Origin: Batkoa obscura
Taxonomy: Eukaryota; Entomophthoromycota; Entomophthoromycetes; Entomophthorales; Batkoaceae
Assembly: GCA_030770535.1 (NCBI GenBank)
Contig: JASVEC010000009.1
Coordinates: 434,001 to 498,000, forward strand
Direction of reading: 5' to 3'
Length of the DNA stretch: 64,000 nucleotides
Positions 45,519 through 57,234 of this stretch are shown piece after piece (position 1 is the stretch's first letter; each line of letters begins with the position of its first letter). The notes below the pieces were generated by a model. The model did no database searches. It saw only the letters and a list, made by a program, of their open reading frames with translations, and was not told where the DNA came from. The position numbers were made by a program, and so were the translations under genes.

Positions 45519-47513
45519 TAAATCAACTATGAAAGATTGCATTTTAACATTTTTGTCTATTATTAAATTGCATAACTTATCAATTGACAATTTTTTAGAT
45601 GTAGGAAATATATAATAACTGGATGTATAAGTTTAATAAATATATAATATTTAATATAAAGCCTAATAATGACTAAATAGTCTCACTCTGAATGATCCTT
45701 AGAAATTACGTTTAATAATCTCGAATAAATTATACATAATCAAAACCATACATTGAATAACTAACCTCCCCATAGCCCATTTAATTCCTTTTGTATAGAA
45801 ATAACATAATTCATTTTGAAAAGGGGCCTTCTCTAAATGCCTACACAGTGTTTAATTTAAGATCTTAAAAAACATGCTCACATGCTATTTTGCATTTAGA
45901 TAAAATACCAATCATCTTAATACATGTGCGTTGACAGCTGTTCAGTACTAACAAAATACCAACTGCACATAAAAAAAGGACTGTGAGTATATTTTATATA
46001 GTTTTAAAAGCTCTTATTTTGGCTCACTTTTTAAATAAATTAACTTCAATAAGTATAGTGGATAAACATAAGTTTGCTACAATGAAGTAAGTTCTTTAAG
46101 ATGTAGTTTAATATACATAAATACGGATCTATAAAAGTAATAAATATAGTCATACAAATAACAATAGCTATAATCAATCAAATAGTTTTAATTATTTTAC
46201 ATATATTTATCATCAAATTCTTTATTTAGTCCCCTTCTTATACAATTTAGGTTACTTCGCATATAATATTCCTATTAGCTATCAAGTGTTATAGATTACT
46301 GTCCTTATTTATAAAACATTGCAAGGCTAAATTAATCACATAATAAAACTTCACTTCATCTGACAATTAGTATAGTACTTGATACTAAAGAAGGAAGTGA
46401 CTATAAAAACAACTAAGAATAATTGAAAATAAGACAATAAATGGCTCAAAACTAATAAAATGATTTTTTGCCTTAGCTATTTGCTACTCATCTAGTGGCT
46501 TAATTTTTTCTGCTTGATATGAAATCGAGTTATTGAAATAATAAATCTTCATGTATTTTATTAGCATACTCAGCAAATAAAGATGTAATAGTCCCAATTA
46601 AATAAATCTCCATCACTGATATTTAGTTTATTTTCAATAATGATTAAATAATTTATCACATCTTTATTTAAAAGAAACAAAAAGGCATATATGAGATAGA
46701 ACAAGATACCAAAAAGGTTAAAGAGGCTTATTCATAGGATATGAGGACGAATTTCACTTTACTACAATTGCTCTATTTATACTATAGTAAAGAGCTCAAG
46801 TAATGATATCTAGAATTTAAAGCAGATTTGAATCAAAGTAATAATTTAAGTATTACACGATTCTATAAGACATTTTAATCAAATGATTATAGCAACAGGT
46901 AAAGCAAAAAAACAAGGATAAAAACGTAATTTCTTTGGTACTTTTATTAAAAGCATTTTTTATATATATGAAAGTTCTTTTTGCTTTTGTTTGAAGAAAT
47001 TATAAAATTAAACCTTTTAAAAAAAAAATAGTTTATTTTTTTAAATATTAATTACAAAGCCTCAAATTAATTTATTTAACAATTTTACTTAAATATTGAA
47101 AAATAAGCTTAATTTACCAATTTAAGAAAATTTAAAAATAACAATTAAGTTTTAATTTAATTCTAAATTTAATACATTTATTTAAAGTAATAATTTTTAA
47201 AAAAAAAATAAAGCTATTAATTAACAAAATTAAAATTTCTTAAATTAATTTTATTATAATATAAGTAAAAAAGATATAAATATTGAATTTTTTTTCTTTA
47301 ACTTAGTTTGTAAACTAATTTACAAATTAAACTTTTAAAAAAAATACATCATAAACTTTTTAAATATTAAGTTTATAATACTTTTTAATTTATTGATTTT
47401 ATAAAACTTAAATTTTAATGACTTAATTAAATTAACATTCAATAAAATCATTAAATAAAATAATTTATAACTTTTATAATTTGGAATTATTAAACTTCAA
47501 TTATTTTTTAATA
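45519..47513. other. gene-free stretch after the F-box array
   Basis: 45640-45880 is the duplicated 3' flank also seen at 40485-40700. The rest is AT-rich without a supported gene; 46980-47510 is nearly pure A/T with only short W-rich runs. Confidence 0.5.
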
Positions 47514-47619
47514 AATGAGGATGTATTTTTTTGTTTAAGAATTTTACTAACAATCTTTCCACTCAAATAGCCCTTAAAAAATAGAAAAAATAATGAAGCT
47601 AAAAAAAACACCTCCAAAT
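47514..47619 (+). mobile_element. MITE copy (family M105)
   Basis: Ends ATGAGGATGTATTTTTTTG and AAAAAAAACACCTCCAAATA; core intact (AATCTTTCCACTCAAATAGC). Confidence 0.9.
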
Positions 47620-47964
47620 ATATAATTAAGTTTAAAACCCTAGTTAAAATTTAAAAAGAACTCATTTCATTTTTTTATTTACTTTTTATATAATGTAAGT
47701 TTTTTTAAAAACATTTATAATATATGAAGCTTTTTATCTAAATTTAACAGTAATTCATCTGTTTTAATTAAATTGCTCCACATTTTGTATAAAGAAAATT
47801 ACAGTTTAAAATCTAACAGCTTAAAATCTAATAAACTAACTAATTTTTATTCTATTTAAAATAACCATAATAATTCAAACAAATAATAATGGATTTTACT
47901 AATAAATATTTTATAAAAAGCTTTATTATTAAACTATTATTATTTTTTTTATAATTTTAAGTTT

Positions 47965-48427
47965 TGTGAAAGTTGGTACTCAGTGGTAGGGGTTAGAAGC
48001 AGTTCTTGGTTAATTAACTAGCCTTGAGTCGAACGGTCTTAGTTTATGTAACTAAGATAGACTTAAATCAGTAAGAATAGTGCGCAATAGGCTATGAACT
48101 ATGTAAAACAAATAGAATAGAAAATACTACTGTAAAATCTACATAAGATATTGTCAGAAAGGCTTAGTGGTTTATTAATGATACGATATCAGGAAGTAAT
48201 TCAGTTAAAAAGCCTCGAGTTATCATGTTGAAGAATCTCTTTTATACTCTAATAAGTATGGATATCAAAACGAGAGGATAATATTCTTTGCAATATGAAG
48301 TTAGAAATTCTCGCAGCAAATCAAAACAAGGGGCTCTGACTTGGTTGTGTTTGAACTTGAGAACACAGCAATTTAAGTGATTGTTATGTTGTAATCAATC
48401 TGAGAGCTGATAAAGCAATATTTGACA
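47965..48427 (+). repeat. SINE-like dispersed repeat, copy 2
   Basis: Matches 8444-8994 almost end to end: GTACTCAGTGGTAGGGGTTA (A-box-like), GAGTCGAACGGTCTTAGTTT (B-box-like), AAAAAGCCTCGAGTTA, and the end GCTGATAAAGCAATATTTGA. Lacks about 55 bp of the middle present in copy 1. Confidence 0.65.
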
Positions 48428-48671
48428 GTTTATATTAAACTCAATGCTTGGTAAAAAAAATTTAATTCTAATAACTAAAATAAACTTATAAATAAAAAGA
48501 TAATATAATTAATAAAGTAACGTTTTATAATTATTAAAAAATCTAAATAATATTTTATATTGAATAATCATTTTGACATTATAATTTTAATTAAATTAAA
48601 AATATGATATTATTTTTTATTATGCTTTATGCTTATAAATTAAAGTTTATTTTAATTATATAACTTTATAT

Positions 48672-49030
48672 TATGAAAATTGGTATTCAGTAGTTAGAAT
48701 TAAAAGCAGTTTTTGTTTAATTAACTAGCTATAAGTCGAAAAGTTTTAGTTTATATAATTAAAATAAACCTAAATCAATAAAAATAATATATGGGGATGT
48801 ATTTTTATGTTTAAGAATTTTACTAACAATTTTTCCACTCAAATAGCGCTTAAAAGATGGAAAAGCGATGAAGCCAAAAAAAACACCCCTATATGATAAA
48901 CTATAAACTATATAAAATAAATAAAATAAAAGACATTACTATAAAATTTATATAAAATATTATAAAACTTAATAGCTTTATTAAATAGTATAATGTTAAA
49001 AAATAATTTGATAAAAAGTTTGTTTTTATA
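48672..49030 (+). repeat. SINE-like repeat, copy 3, AT-decayed and interrupted
   Basis: Aligns to copies 1 and 2 from GTATTCAGTAGTTAGAATTA onward. Nearly all differences from copy 2 are C-to-T or G-to-A (for example GATAGACTT became AATAAACCT). The MITE at 48791-48893 splits it; homology resumes after it (ACTATATAAAATAAATAAAA) and fades near 49030. Confidence 0.7.
48791..48893 (+). mobile_element. MITE copy (family M105) nested in SINE-like copy 3
   Basis: Ends TATGGGGATGTATTTTTATG and AAAAAAACACCCCTATA, consistent with TA target duplication. It keeps GC positions (AGCGCTTAAAAGATGG) while the host repeat has lost them, so it is younger than the decay. Confidence 0.9.
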
Positions 49031-49107
49031 AAATTTGAGCAATTTTTAAAGTACAAAATATTTAAAAATTGAATAAAAAAATGAAACCAATTCGGACACC
49101 CCTATAT
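49030..49107 (+). mobile_element. right-half remnant of the MITE
   Basis: TTTAAAAATTGAATAAAAAA, ATGAAACCAA and GGACACCCCTATATA align with the right half and right terminus of the M105 element; the left half is absent or unrecognisable. Confidence 0.5.
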
Positions 49108-49273
49108 ACTGCTCAAAGTAGCTGTTGTATTTTTTATATTAAATATCTAAGAAACTATATACATTTACTTGTTAAAATACTTTTATAAAAGAATTTAAAG
49201 GAATCAAAAATATTAGTTGAATATTGAATAAAATATTTTTTTAAAATTTCTAAATAGAAATCAATAAAAAAAT

Positions 49274-49384
49274 TCCCCTTATAGACACGTTTTTTATTAA
49301 AGAATTTAACTAACAAATTTTCCAATATTTTCATTGTATAAAAATGAACAATCAAACAAAACTTTAAAAAAAGACTTCCCCATG
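49274..49384 (+). mobile_element. divergent MITE copy
   Basis: ATTAAAGAATTTAACTAACA and AATTTTCCAAT match the element's core, and the right end ACTTCCCCATG matches loosely; the termini have drifted. Probably an older insertion or a subfamily. Confidence 0.55.
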
Positions 49385-49753
49385 TTTATAGATTAAACAT
49401 TTACTCCATAAATTAAATATTCATTAAAATTTATCCATATTCAATTGAATTTCTCTTATCCAACCTACACTTTTAACTAAATCAATAAGCCTAAACAATA
49501 ATTTAAAATTCAAAGTTCAAAATTTCAACCAAATTAATCAAAAAGATGAATATTCGAACCAATCAATGGAATTTTGACTTCTCGTACCAACTTTTTAGTA
49601 ACCAATGAAATGAATTAGATTTAAATTATGATAATTACTAAATATCTTAAATAGTGGCAACAGTTACAACGTTTTAATTGATAGCATAAACATTGCAGAA
49701 TTCAAATTCACCTATTTTTATAAAAAATTATTCAATAGTTATAGTAAGTTGCT

Positions 49754-50790
49754 ATGGTAGAACAAGGGCAATATGAGCTTGAAAGTGGGGCTTCAGAAGA
49801 CAAAAGGATACCTAGCGAAGTATTATTAAATTGGGAAGGAATCAAGAATCATAATTTAAAATCGGGATTACCAACTTTAGAACAATTATTTTCAGATAAA
49901 GCTTATCCACCATTAACAAAACAAAATTTTATTACATTTATACAAGAGAGAAGTGATTATGGTACATTATTATTAATTTTTTATCAAGCAGTTCTTGATT
50001 TTGAAACTCAATGTATTAATATGGAACAAAGTTATCCACCAGCTACTTTAGATGAAAGTCAATTAATTAATGCAACAGTACCTTTTAGTAATCGACCATT
50101 AATCATAACTTCTGGTATGTCGATGGAACAACAAGAAACAGTATTAAATTTAAAACAAAAAAGTGAGGAAATTATCTTCGATTTTTTAAATCCAGATAGT
50201 AATCGAAGTATTGGTGTACCAAAACAATTTTTTTTAACAGCAAAAGAAAGTTTAAATTCCAATGATATACCATGGACAAAAATATTTTCTTTAAGTAAAC
50301 AATTCGCTTTTAATAAGTTAAATGGCAATTTTTATACTAAATTTATTGATTTTTGTTTTAACTCAAATTTAACTACATCAAGTTCAAAATTATGTTTATT
50401 AGTAGGATTATTATTATTATTATTTGGTTTTACTTTTGCACTCACTTTGATATTTTTGGATTTAAGACCCAGTGCTTTAAGATTAGTATTAATACCTTTT
50501 ATATTAATTGGTTTAATCTTTTTATTTTCAACCTATTTTAATTTTTTCCCAATACTTGGTATAATAGGCAAAAGGTAAATTTGAATTATAAATAGAATTA
50601 ACAAAAATTAACTTAATAATTTAGAGAGATTGCTTTTTTTGTAATAGAACGTATTGAAGATATTAATATTAAAAAAGCTCATTTTAAAAAAGGAGTGATT
50701 CATCTATTGATTTCCTTTGGTCTTACAATGGTTTTATCACTTATCTTTGTTTTAGTACCCGGTAATCATCTTATGAGATCTGTGAAATAA
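49754..50790 (+). CDS. RGS-domain membrane protein (Rax1-like)
   Basis: Two exons (49754-50574, 50625-50790; 50-nt intron) give 328 aa. An RGS-like domain starts at about residue 38 (LPTLEQLFSDKAYPPLTKQN, FITFIQERSDYGTLLLIFYQ) and resumes after a linker with SEEIIFDFLNPDSNRSIGVP, KQFFLTAKES and PWTKIFSLSKQFAF. TM helices follow at about 212-235 (LCLLVGLLLLLFGFTFALTL), 240-265 and about 298-320 (VIHLLISFGLTMVLSLIFVL). Fungal RGS proteins with C-terminal TM segments (Rax1 type) sit at the plasma membrane and mark bud or polarity sites; GAP activity is uncertain. The first TM pair is separated from the last by ERIEDINIKKAHF. Assignment to Rax1 is by architecture only. Confidence 0.8.
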
Positions 50791-51181
50791 GTATGAACAA
50801 GACTTTGAATTTGGTAGATAGATAAATAATTGTAAATGGAATTCATTCTTTTAATAGATGATAAACAAAAATTGTGGGGATCTTGTGACAAACTATTTCA
50901 ACTTAATAAGTGGTGAAATATGTTATTGAGATCCTATTGACTTTAAAGATATTGAGAATAGATATAAATCTTAATTTAACTTACTCTTCTTTTAACTAAT
51001 AATAATAATTCTATAATTTAATAATAAACTTATTTTTAATTAAGAGAAATTAATATTTGAATATTAGTATGATTTTTAACTTTATTTAATTGGTAGATAT
51101 GAAACCACTAAGTAATTAGCTAATAAAGATTGACTAAAAGTTAGTATAGTTGTAGTCACCCAACTTTTTGTTAAAAAAAAT
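50791..51181. other. intergenic spacer
   Basis: AT-rich 390 bp between two plus-strand genes; holds the 3' end of one and the promoter of the other. No clear element. Confidence 0.4.
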
Positions 51182-53071
51182 ATGATTTTAGAACACAATG
51201 AGAGTAAATAATATAAATGATAATATAATATATTATAATATAAATAATAACGTTTGAATTTATAATAGATCCAAGAAGCTTAATAGATATTAGAGATGGA
51301 GAAAAACAAGTGGAGATAATCCAATTAATCTTACAATATTTGGATAATTTAGGGTTTCAAAATAGTAAATTGGTATTAGCGGATGAAGCCTCAAGTTATT
51401 TAAAAGAAAAGGAAATTAAACAAGTTGATATTGAGCGAATGAAAGGATTAATTGTTGATGGAGAATGGTTGGAAGTTGAAAAATTATTACAAAAACCAGT
51501 CTTAAAGTTAAGTATTATAAATAAAAGTTTACATTATCAAATTTATAAACAACAATATTTGGAATTGATTGAATTACATGAAACTCAAAAAGCGTTTAAT
51601 TTATTAAATAAGAGATTGAAACCATTGGAAACACAACATGTTATTAATCAACAAGAATTTAAAGATTTATGTTATTTATTAACTTGTAATTCAGTTCAAG
51701 AACATTTAAATTTTAAATCTTGGTTAGGCATTAGTAAAGAAAGAGAAAATTTATGTTTGTCTATCAATAATTTATTAAATTTGGAACATTTTGAAAAAAA
51801 TGAAAGTCAATTATTACCGACTTTACCACCAAATCGATTATTAACTTTATTAAATCAGGCCGTTCATTATCAAGTTAATAAATATGAACATTTAAAAAAC
51901 AATTCACAAAATAATCAAATTGATTCTTTATTTATGGATTATGAACCTATACCAATACCTAATAAAATCAAACATATATTAAAAGGTCATCATAAAAATG
52001 TTAAAAGTATCTGTAATTTCAATAATACTAATTTGGTTGCTTCAGCTGGCTCAGATACTAAAATATTAATTTGGAATTTAAATAATGACAATGAAGTAAT
52101 ACATCCTACTGCTTATTTAGAAGGTCATCAAGCTAGAATTTGGGAATTAAGTAATAATAATGAAGGTCATTTATTAGCTTCTGCATCTGCAGATAAAACA
52201 GTTAAATTATGGAGTTTTAATGAAAACTTATTGGAAAATAATGGAGATATCAATATAAATGATAAGATAAACAATACAATAACAACAAACTCTCAAGAAT
52301 ATACTACTAATCATAATATTTATGATTTAAAATTAAATACTCATTCAAATTATAATAGTTTGAGTTGTATTAAAACATATTCAATGCATAGTCATGATGT
52401 TTATACAGTGAAATTCCATCCTAATAAAAAATATCATTTAGCTTCAGCAGGTTATGATAAAAAAATTCAATTATTTGATATTAATAGAGAAAATTCATCT
52501 ATTAAACAATTTAATGGACATCAATTAGCTGTTACATCAATTACTTTTAATCCAAATGGCAATTTATTAATTAGTGGGTAAGCTTGTTTATTTATTATTA
52601 TTGAATAATATAATATATTTACTTTTTATTTTATTTTATAGTTCCAAGGATTGTAGTGTTAAATTATATGATATCAGTAGTGGTTTAAATATTAAAACTC
52701 TTGGCCATCATTTAGGTGAATTAACTTCAGTGCAAAGTGATAATAGTGGTTTATACCTTCTTACAAGTAGTAAAGATAACAATCATCGATTATGGGATAT
52801 GAGGATGTTAAATAAACCTAAAATAAAATTTAAAGGTCATCAAAATACATCAAAACATTTTATTAAAGCACGATTTATTGGGAATCAATTTATTGCTTCA
52901 GGTTCTGAAAATTCCAATTATTTTATTTGGGATCGATTTAATGGTAATATTGTTAATGAATTAAATGTACCTAATTTAAATGGGACAGTATATGATGCGG
53001 CTTATAATACATTAAATGATTCATTAGTTGTATGTTCGGATTCAAATGATTTGGTCGTATGGGGTTATTAA
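51182..53071 (+). CDS. LisH-CTLH-WD40 protein (WDR47/SMU1-like)
   Basis: Three exons (51182-51203, 51269-52577, 52642-53071) give 586 aa. The body of the gene (from VEIIQLILQYLDNLGFQNSK) lacks an upstream ATG in its own exon; the only in-phase start found is MILEHNE, spliced over a 65-nt intron. The acceptor could also be 18 or 27 nt further on. LisH is at about 24-55, CTLH at about 65-120 (MKGLIVDGEWLEVEKLLQKP), and FKDLCYLLTCNSVQEHLNFK resembles the WDR47 CTLH region. Seven or so WD repeats follow from about 235 (TKILIWNLN, TVKLWSFN, KIQLFDIN, SVKLYDIS, NHRLWDMR, YFIWDRFN, LVVWGY). Such proteins are scaffolds in splicing or microtubule-linked complexes; which applies is not clear. Convergent with beta-COP. 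Confidence 0.8.
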
Positions 53072-53237
53072 TATTTTTTTTATTCAAATGAGTTAGTCGT
53101 AAGAGATTATTAATTTTTGTCTATTGTTAATAATAAATTTAAATAAAATAAATAATAAATGTAATATATTGATTTCTTTCTTTTATTTGATTGAAAAAGA
53201 AATAACCGACAAACGTGTGTTTAGATAGAAACTGGAT

Positions 53238-56200
53238 TTAATTTTTTATTTTGGATTTAATAGCTATAACAATAATAAATATATTAATAACTTTATAATA
53301 AATATAATAAAATTAATAAATTACCTAAAGAAACTTTATCACCTATTAAAATTAAATTAAAATATTAATAAACATATAATAAATAATTGGAATAAAGAAT
53401 AAATTACCTAAAGCTAAAGCCAACCCTTGAGCTTTAGAACGAATACGAATATGACCTTGAATCGAATTTTCCTTTCTTTCCACGGATAAATTAGCCAATG
53501 CATCTTCTCCAAAAATAGTTTTAGCATATAAATTGGTGGATAAAAAGTAACAATCTTCTTCTTCTAAATCTTTAATATTGGATAAAGGTTTCATATTGGT
53601 AGCTTGACAAATTAAATTTAAGAAAGATTTTAAATCATCAGATACAGTATGATTTAAATTCACTTTATTTTCCCATTCAAATTCCGTCCACATAGCTCTA
53701 AATTGATGTAAATTGCATTCTGATGAATAAATATAATCCATAATATCAATATGCAGATCATTTAATAATATACTGTTACTTCCTTCATTGCTAGATTTTG
53801 GTAAGTCGTAATTCAAGTTTCCAAATATAACTCCAGTTTCGGTAGATGCTACTTTAATTGAAGCTCGAGTATTATAAAATTGATTTGCTGCTAATGTTGT
53901 ACTAGTTGGTTTTTCAACTAATTTTAAATCACCTAAAGTAGCAAATTCTAAACTAACATTTTGTAATGTTTCATCTGTCATATTTACCATTAATATATCT
54001 AATAATATATCAAATTGATGAACTTCAATTACAGCTTCACAATAAATAGCATCTGAAAATCCAGATAATGAAATTATACGATCTAATTTAGTTACATAAC
54101 TTTCTTTAGCTTCTAATTCACCTGTAGCTTTAGTCAAATCCAATTCATATTCATTATTATTATTTAATGAATTTTTATTTTCAAAAAATCGAAAAATCAC
54201 CTTATCATCTACTTCAATTTTGTTCTTTTTCTTTTGTTGATCTTTATTTTCACTACCTTTTTCTTTTTGTAAACTCAATAAATTTTTATATGCTTTTTGA
54301 CTATCTTTAGAATAAGCTAATTGTAATTCTGGATAATTATTAAAGCCACTTAACATTTTTAAGTTTTCTAATATACGATCATAATTATCATTATCAATTG
54401 GTGAGATAGTAAATTGGGATTGTCCAAGTCTTAATATACTAGTCATAATTAACATAGCTTCCGCATGATACGAATTTAACTGTTGGTTATCAATAGATAA
54501 TTCTTTCATTCTTAATACTAATTTAGTAAGTGTAGAAGATAATACGGATGCTACAAAATAATCCCCACGTATTAATAAACTACGAATAGGTGGTCTTGGT
54601 GCTGATTTTAAAACTTCTAAATTATTACTATTGGACGTAAAGGTACTTTCTGTAGCATAAGTACCATCAGCATTAACACGTCTAGATGATGATTGATAAG
54701 TTTGAGTGATCTCAGGTTCATTACTACTTTGATCTTGTAATTTTTCAAGTTTTAACTAAGTGAAATTGCTTAATAAAATACTATTTTAATTTTATTAAAT
54801 ATTTACCTGTTCTGAAGAAATAATTGGAATCTCACCTAAACTCTCACGAATTTTTTGCCATGCAGATTCAATTACTTTAAATAAAAAAATTTAATATACT
54901 ATTCTTTTTATAAATTTTATTATTAAAATTACCTTCTTTTTCAGTAGAATATTCACCAATAACCCAAAGAGCACCACGTAAAGCTCTTGAGGTTTTAATA
55001 TCTAAAAAGGAAGCTAATAAATTGGGTAAAATATTTGCTCTTAATTCAGGGAATCTTTCTGCTACTTCTCTATTTAAATTAATTAATATCAGAAAATATA
55101 TTAACTATATGATAATATGTATAATTACCTAATAAAAGAAATAACATCAACAGCAGCATTATTGTTATTTTCTGATAAAAATTCGATTAAAACATTAATA
55201 ACTTTAGAAGCCACTTCAGGAAATTGAATAGCACAAGTGTGAATTGATTTAATCAATAATTCACGATATTCACTATTCTAAAAAGATAGAAAATATCAAT
55301 TTTCATCTCTAAACAGTAATACAATTAATGTTACCTTTTCATATTGTTGATCATGGGTACGTGACAATTCTTTTTGTAAAAAATGAATAATTTCATCCAC
55401 ATTACGTTTATTAATTAATGAATTAGCAATCACTAATACTTTGGAACGTACATCAATATCTGGACTGGAAGTCACAATTCTTAATAAATCCATAGCTAAT
55501 TCAGAAAATAATCCAAAATTCTTTTTAGATAAAGATTCGAAACGATCTAATACAATTAATTTAACATTATTATCAGATTCTTTTAAACCTAACTCTAAAA
55601 AGCAAGCACCAGAAGCTATTAAATTTAATTATTAATTATTAGTTGAAATTAACTAAATGAGAACTATTACCTTTAATAGCTACACTATTAGATGATAATA
55701 AAGGAAGAGATGTAGCAGCTTCATATTTAACGGAAGGTGAAGTAGCACTTAATAATTCAACAACAGTTTGAATATATCTAGCCTAAAAAAATAAAACCAA
55801 TCAAACTAACCTTTCATAAAATCAAAACTACAACTTACTTTTTCACCTATATTATCAATAGCATCTTTACGAATATGTTCTAAAATGGCTAATTGAAGTA
55901 ATTCATCAAACGAGATAATTTGTTCATAATTTTGTTTAATAAATTGGGTAGCTAATTGAGGAGCAGTGTTACTTAACATAATAAAGGCATTACGTTTACA
56001 AGTAGCATCGGGTTCAGCTATAAGAAAAGATTGCAATAACTCTGGGGCATCAGGTAATAAATTGGGATGAATTTTATAAATGGAATGAATGGCATTAATA
56101 GCATTTTTTCTAACATAAGATAAACGATGTTCTAAACATGCCCTACAAGAGGGTATCAATGGTTCCAATAATTCCACTTGTTGCAATTTACTTAAAAAGC

Positions 56201-56558
56201 GTAATGTTGCTCCACGAATGAATTCGTTAGGATGTTGTAAATCATTACGAATAGCATTACATACTAAGATCATTTCCTGTTTTAACTTACCTTCACTATC
56301 AAACTTTGGACATACTTCCCAATAAAAATGTAATATTTTTTTTAATACTTTGTTTTTGGTGGGCATAACAAAGCGGATAATATGCATTAAAAGATCCTCA
56401 CAATTATCTCCATTTAGAATGAGATTGATAATTGACTTTAAACTGGATATCTTTTCACTATCACGTCCTTTCTCTAAACTCTTTTTAAGTTCATTATGGC
56501 TAGGTTCATTTCCCTCTTCCATAGAACTTAGTATAGTATATACTGGTTCGTGGCTCAT
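53238..56558 (-). CDS. SEC26: coatomer subunit beta (beta-COP)
   Basis: Structural subunit of the COPI coat, which drives Golgi-to-ER and intra-Golgi vesicle budding. Nine exons (56558-55839, 55782-55671, 55615-55335, 55277-55129, 55069-54933, 54874-54807, 54755-53408, 53342-53325, 53263-53238) give 952 aa, the usual beta-COP length. The N-terminal adaptin-like HEAT solenoid begins MSHEPVYTILSSMEEG and includes ATLRFLSKLQQVELLEPLIP and YVRKNAINAIHSIYKIHP. A middle linker is Lys/Glu-rich (EKGSENKDQQKKKNK). The C-terminal appendage runs from VIFRFFENKNS to GHIRIRSKAQGLALALG and is completed by the last two tiny exons as DKVSLAIKSKIKN. Exon 8 is only 18 nt. The ATG is 676 bp from the divergent TBC gene. 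Confidence 0.97.
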
Positions 56559-57234
56559 TTTGAATTTGGTTGTATCTGCTTATTATTTGGTGAATAATAT
56601 AAAAAATTGTATGATGTAGTATATTTAGAACTTATGGTCTGAATCCGAAGATTTATGATGTTTTATTGGTGCTATGAGATTTGATTAAATGGTAACTTAT
56701 TATTGGTCCAAACTGGAATTTTTTGGTTTTTTGATCTTTGTAAATTGGGTTTTCAATAGATTGTAATATAGTTATAAATTATATTATAATGATATAGTAT
56801 TAACATACAATATTGTTACTATATCATGAATATTTTTTAATAAATGTTGTATGATAAAATTATAATAAAGAATAAATTCAAGTCTAATTGAATTAAAACT
56901 ATTAATAATATAACATTTTGTTAGCCTTCAATTATTTGACACCACTATTTATAATAAAAATAATCAAATTTATTAAACTCTTATTCAAATTCAAGTTATA
57001 AATAACTCAATCACTATTATCTATAATAAAAAACAGTTTTCACTCATTAATTAAGTTTATAAATAACCGTTTAAAACTGCATATTTTTATAAAGTAACAA
57101 ATTCCATTCTTCAATTAACCAATGAAATCTTTTGATGTGTTTGAAGTCTTTTAAGGAAATAACATCAAAAAATAAAACATAATAAAATAAAATTTTTAAA
57201 CCAAAGATAAACTTCTTTTATTCTATATTTCATA
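56559..57234. promoter_or_regulatory. divergent promoter region, beta-COP / TBC gene
   Basis: 676 bp between two divergent start codons. AT-rich, with CCAAT-like motifs (ATTGGTCC at 56704-56711; TTAACCAATG at 57115-57124). No TATA box stands out. Confidence 0.5.
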
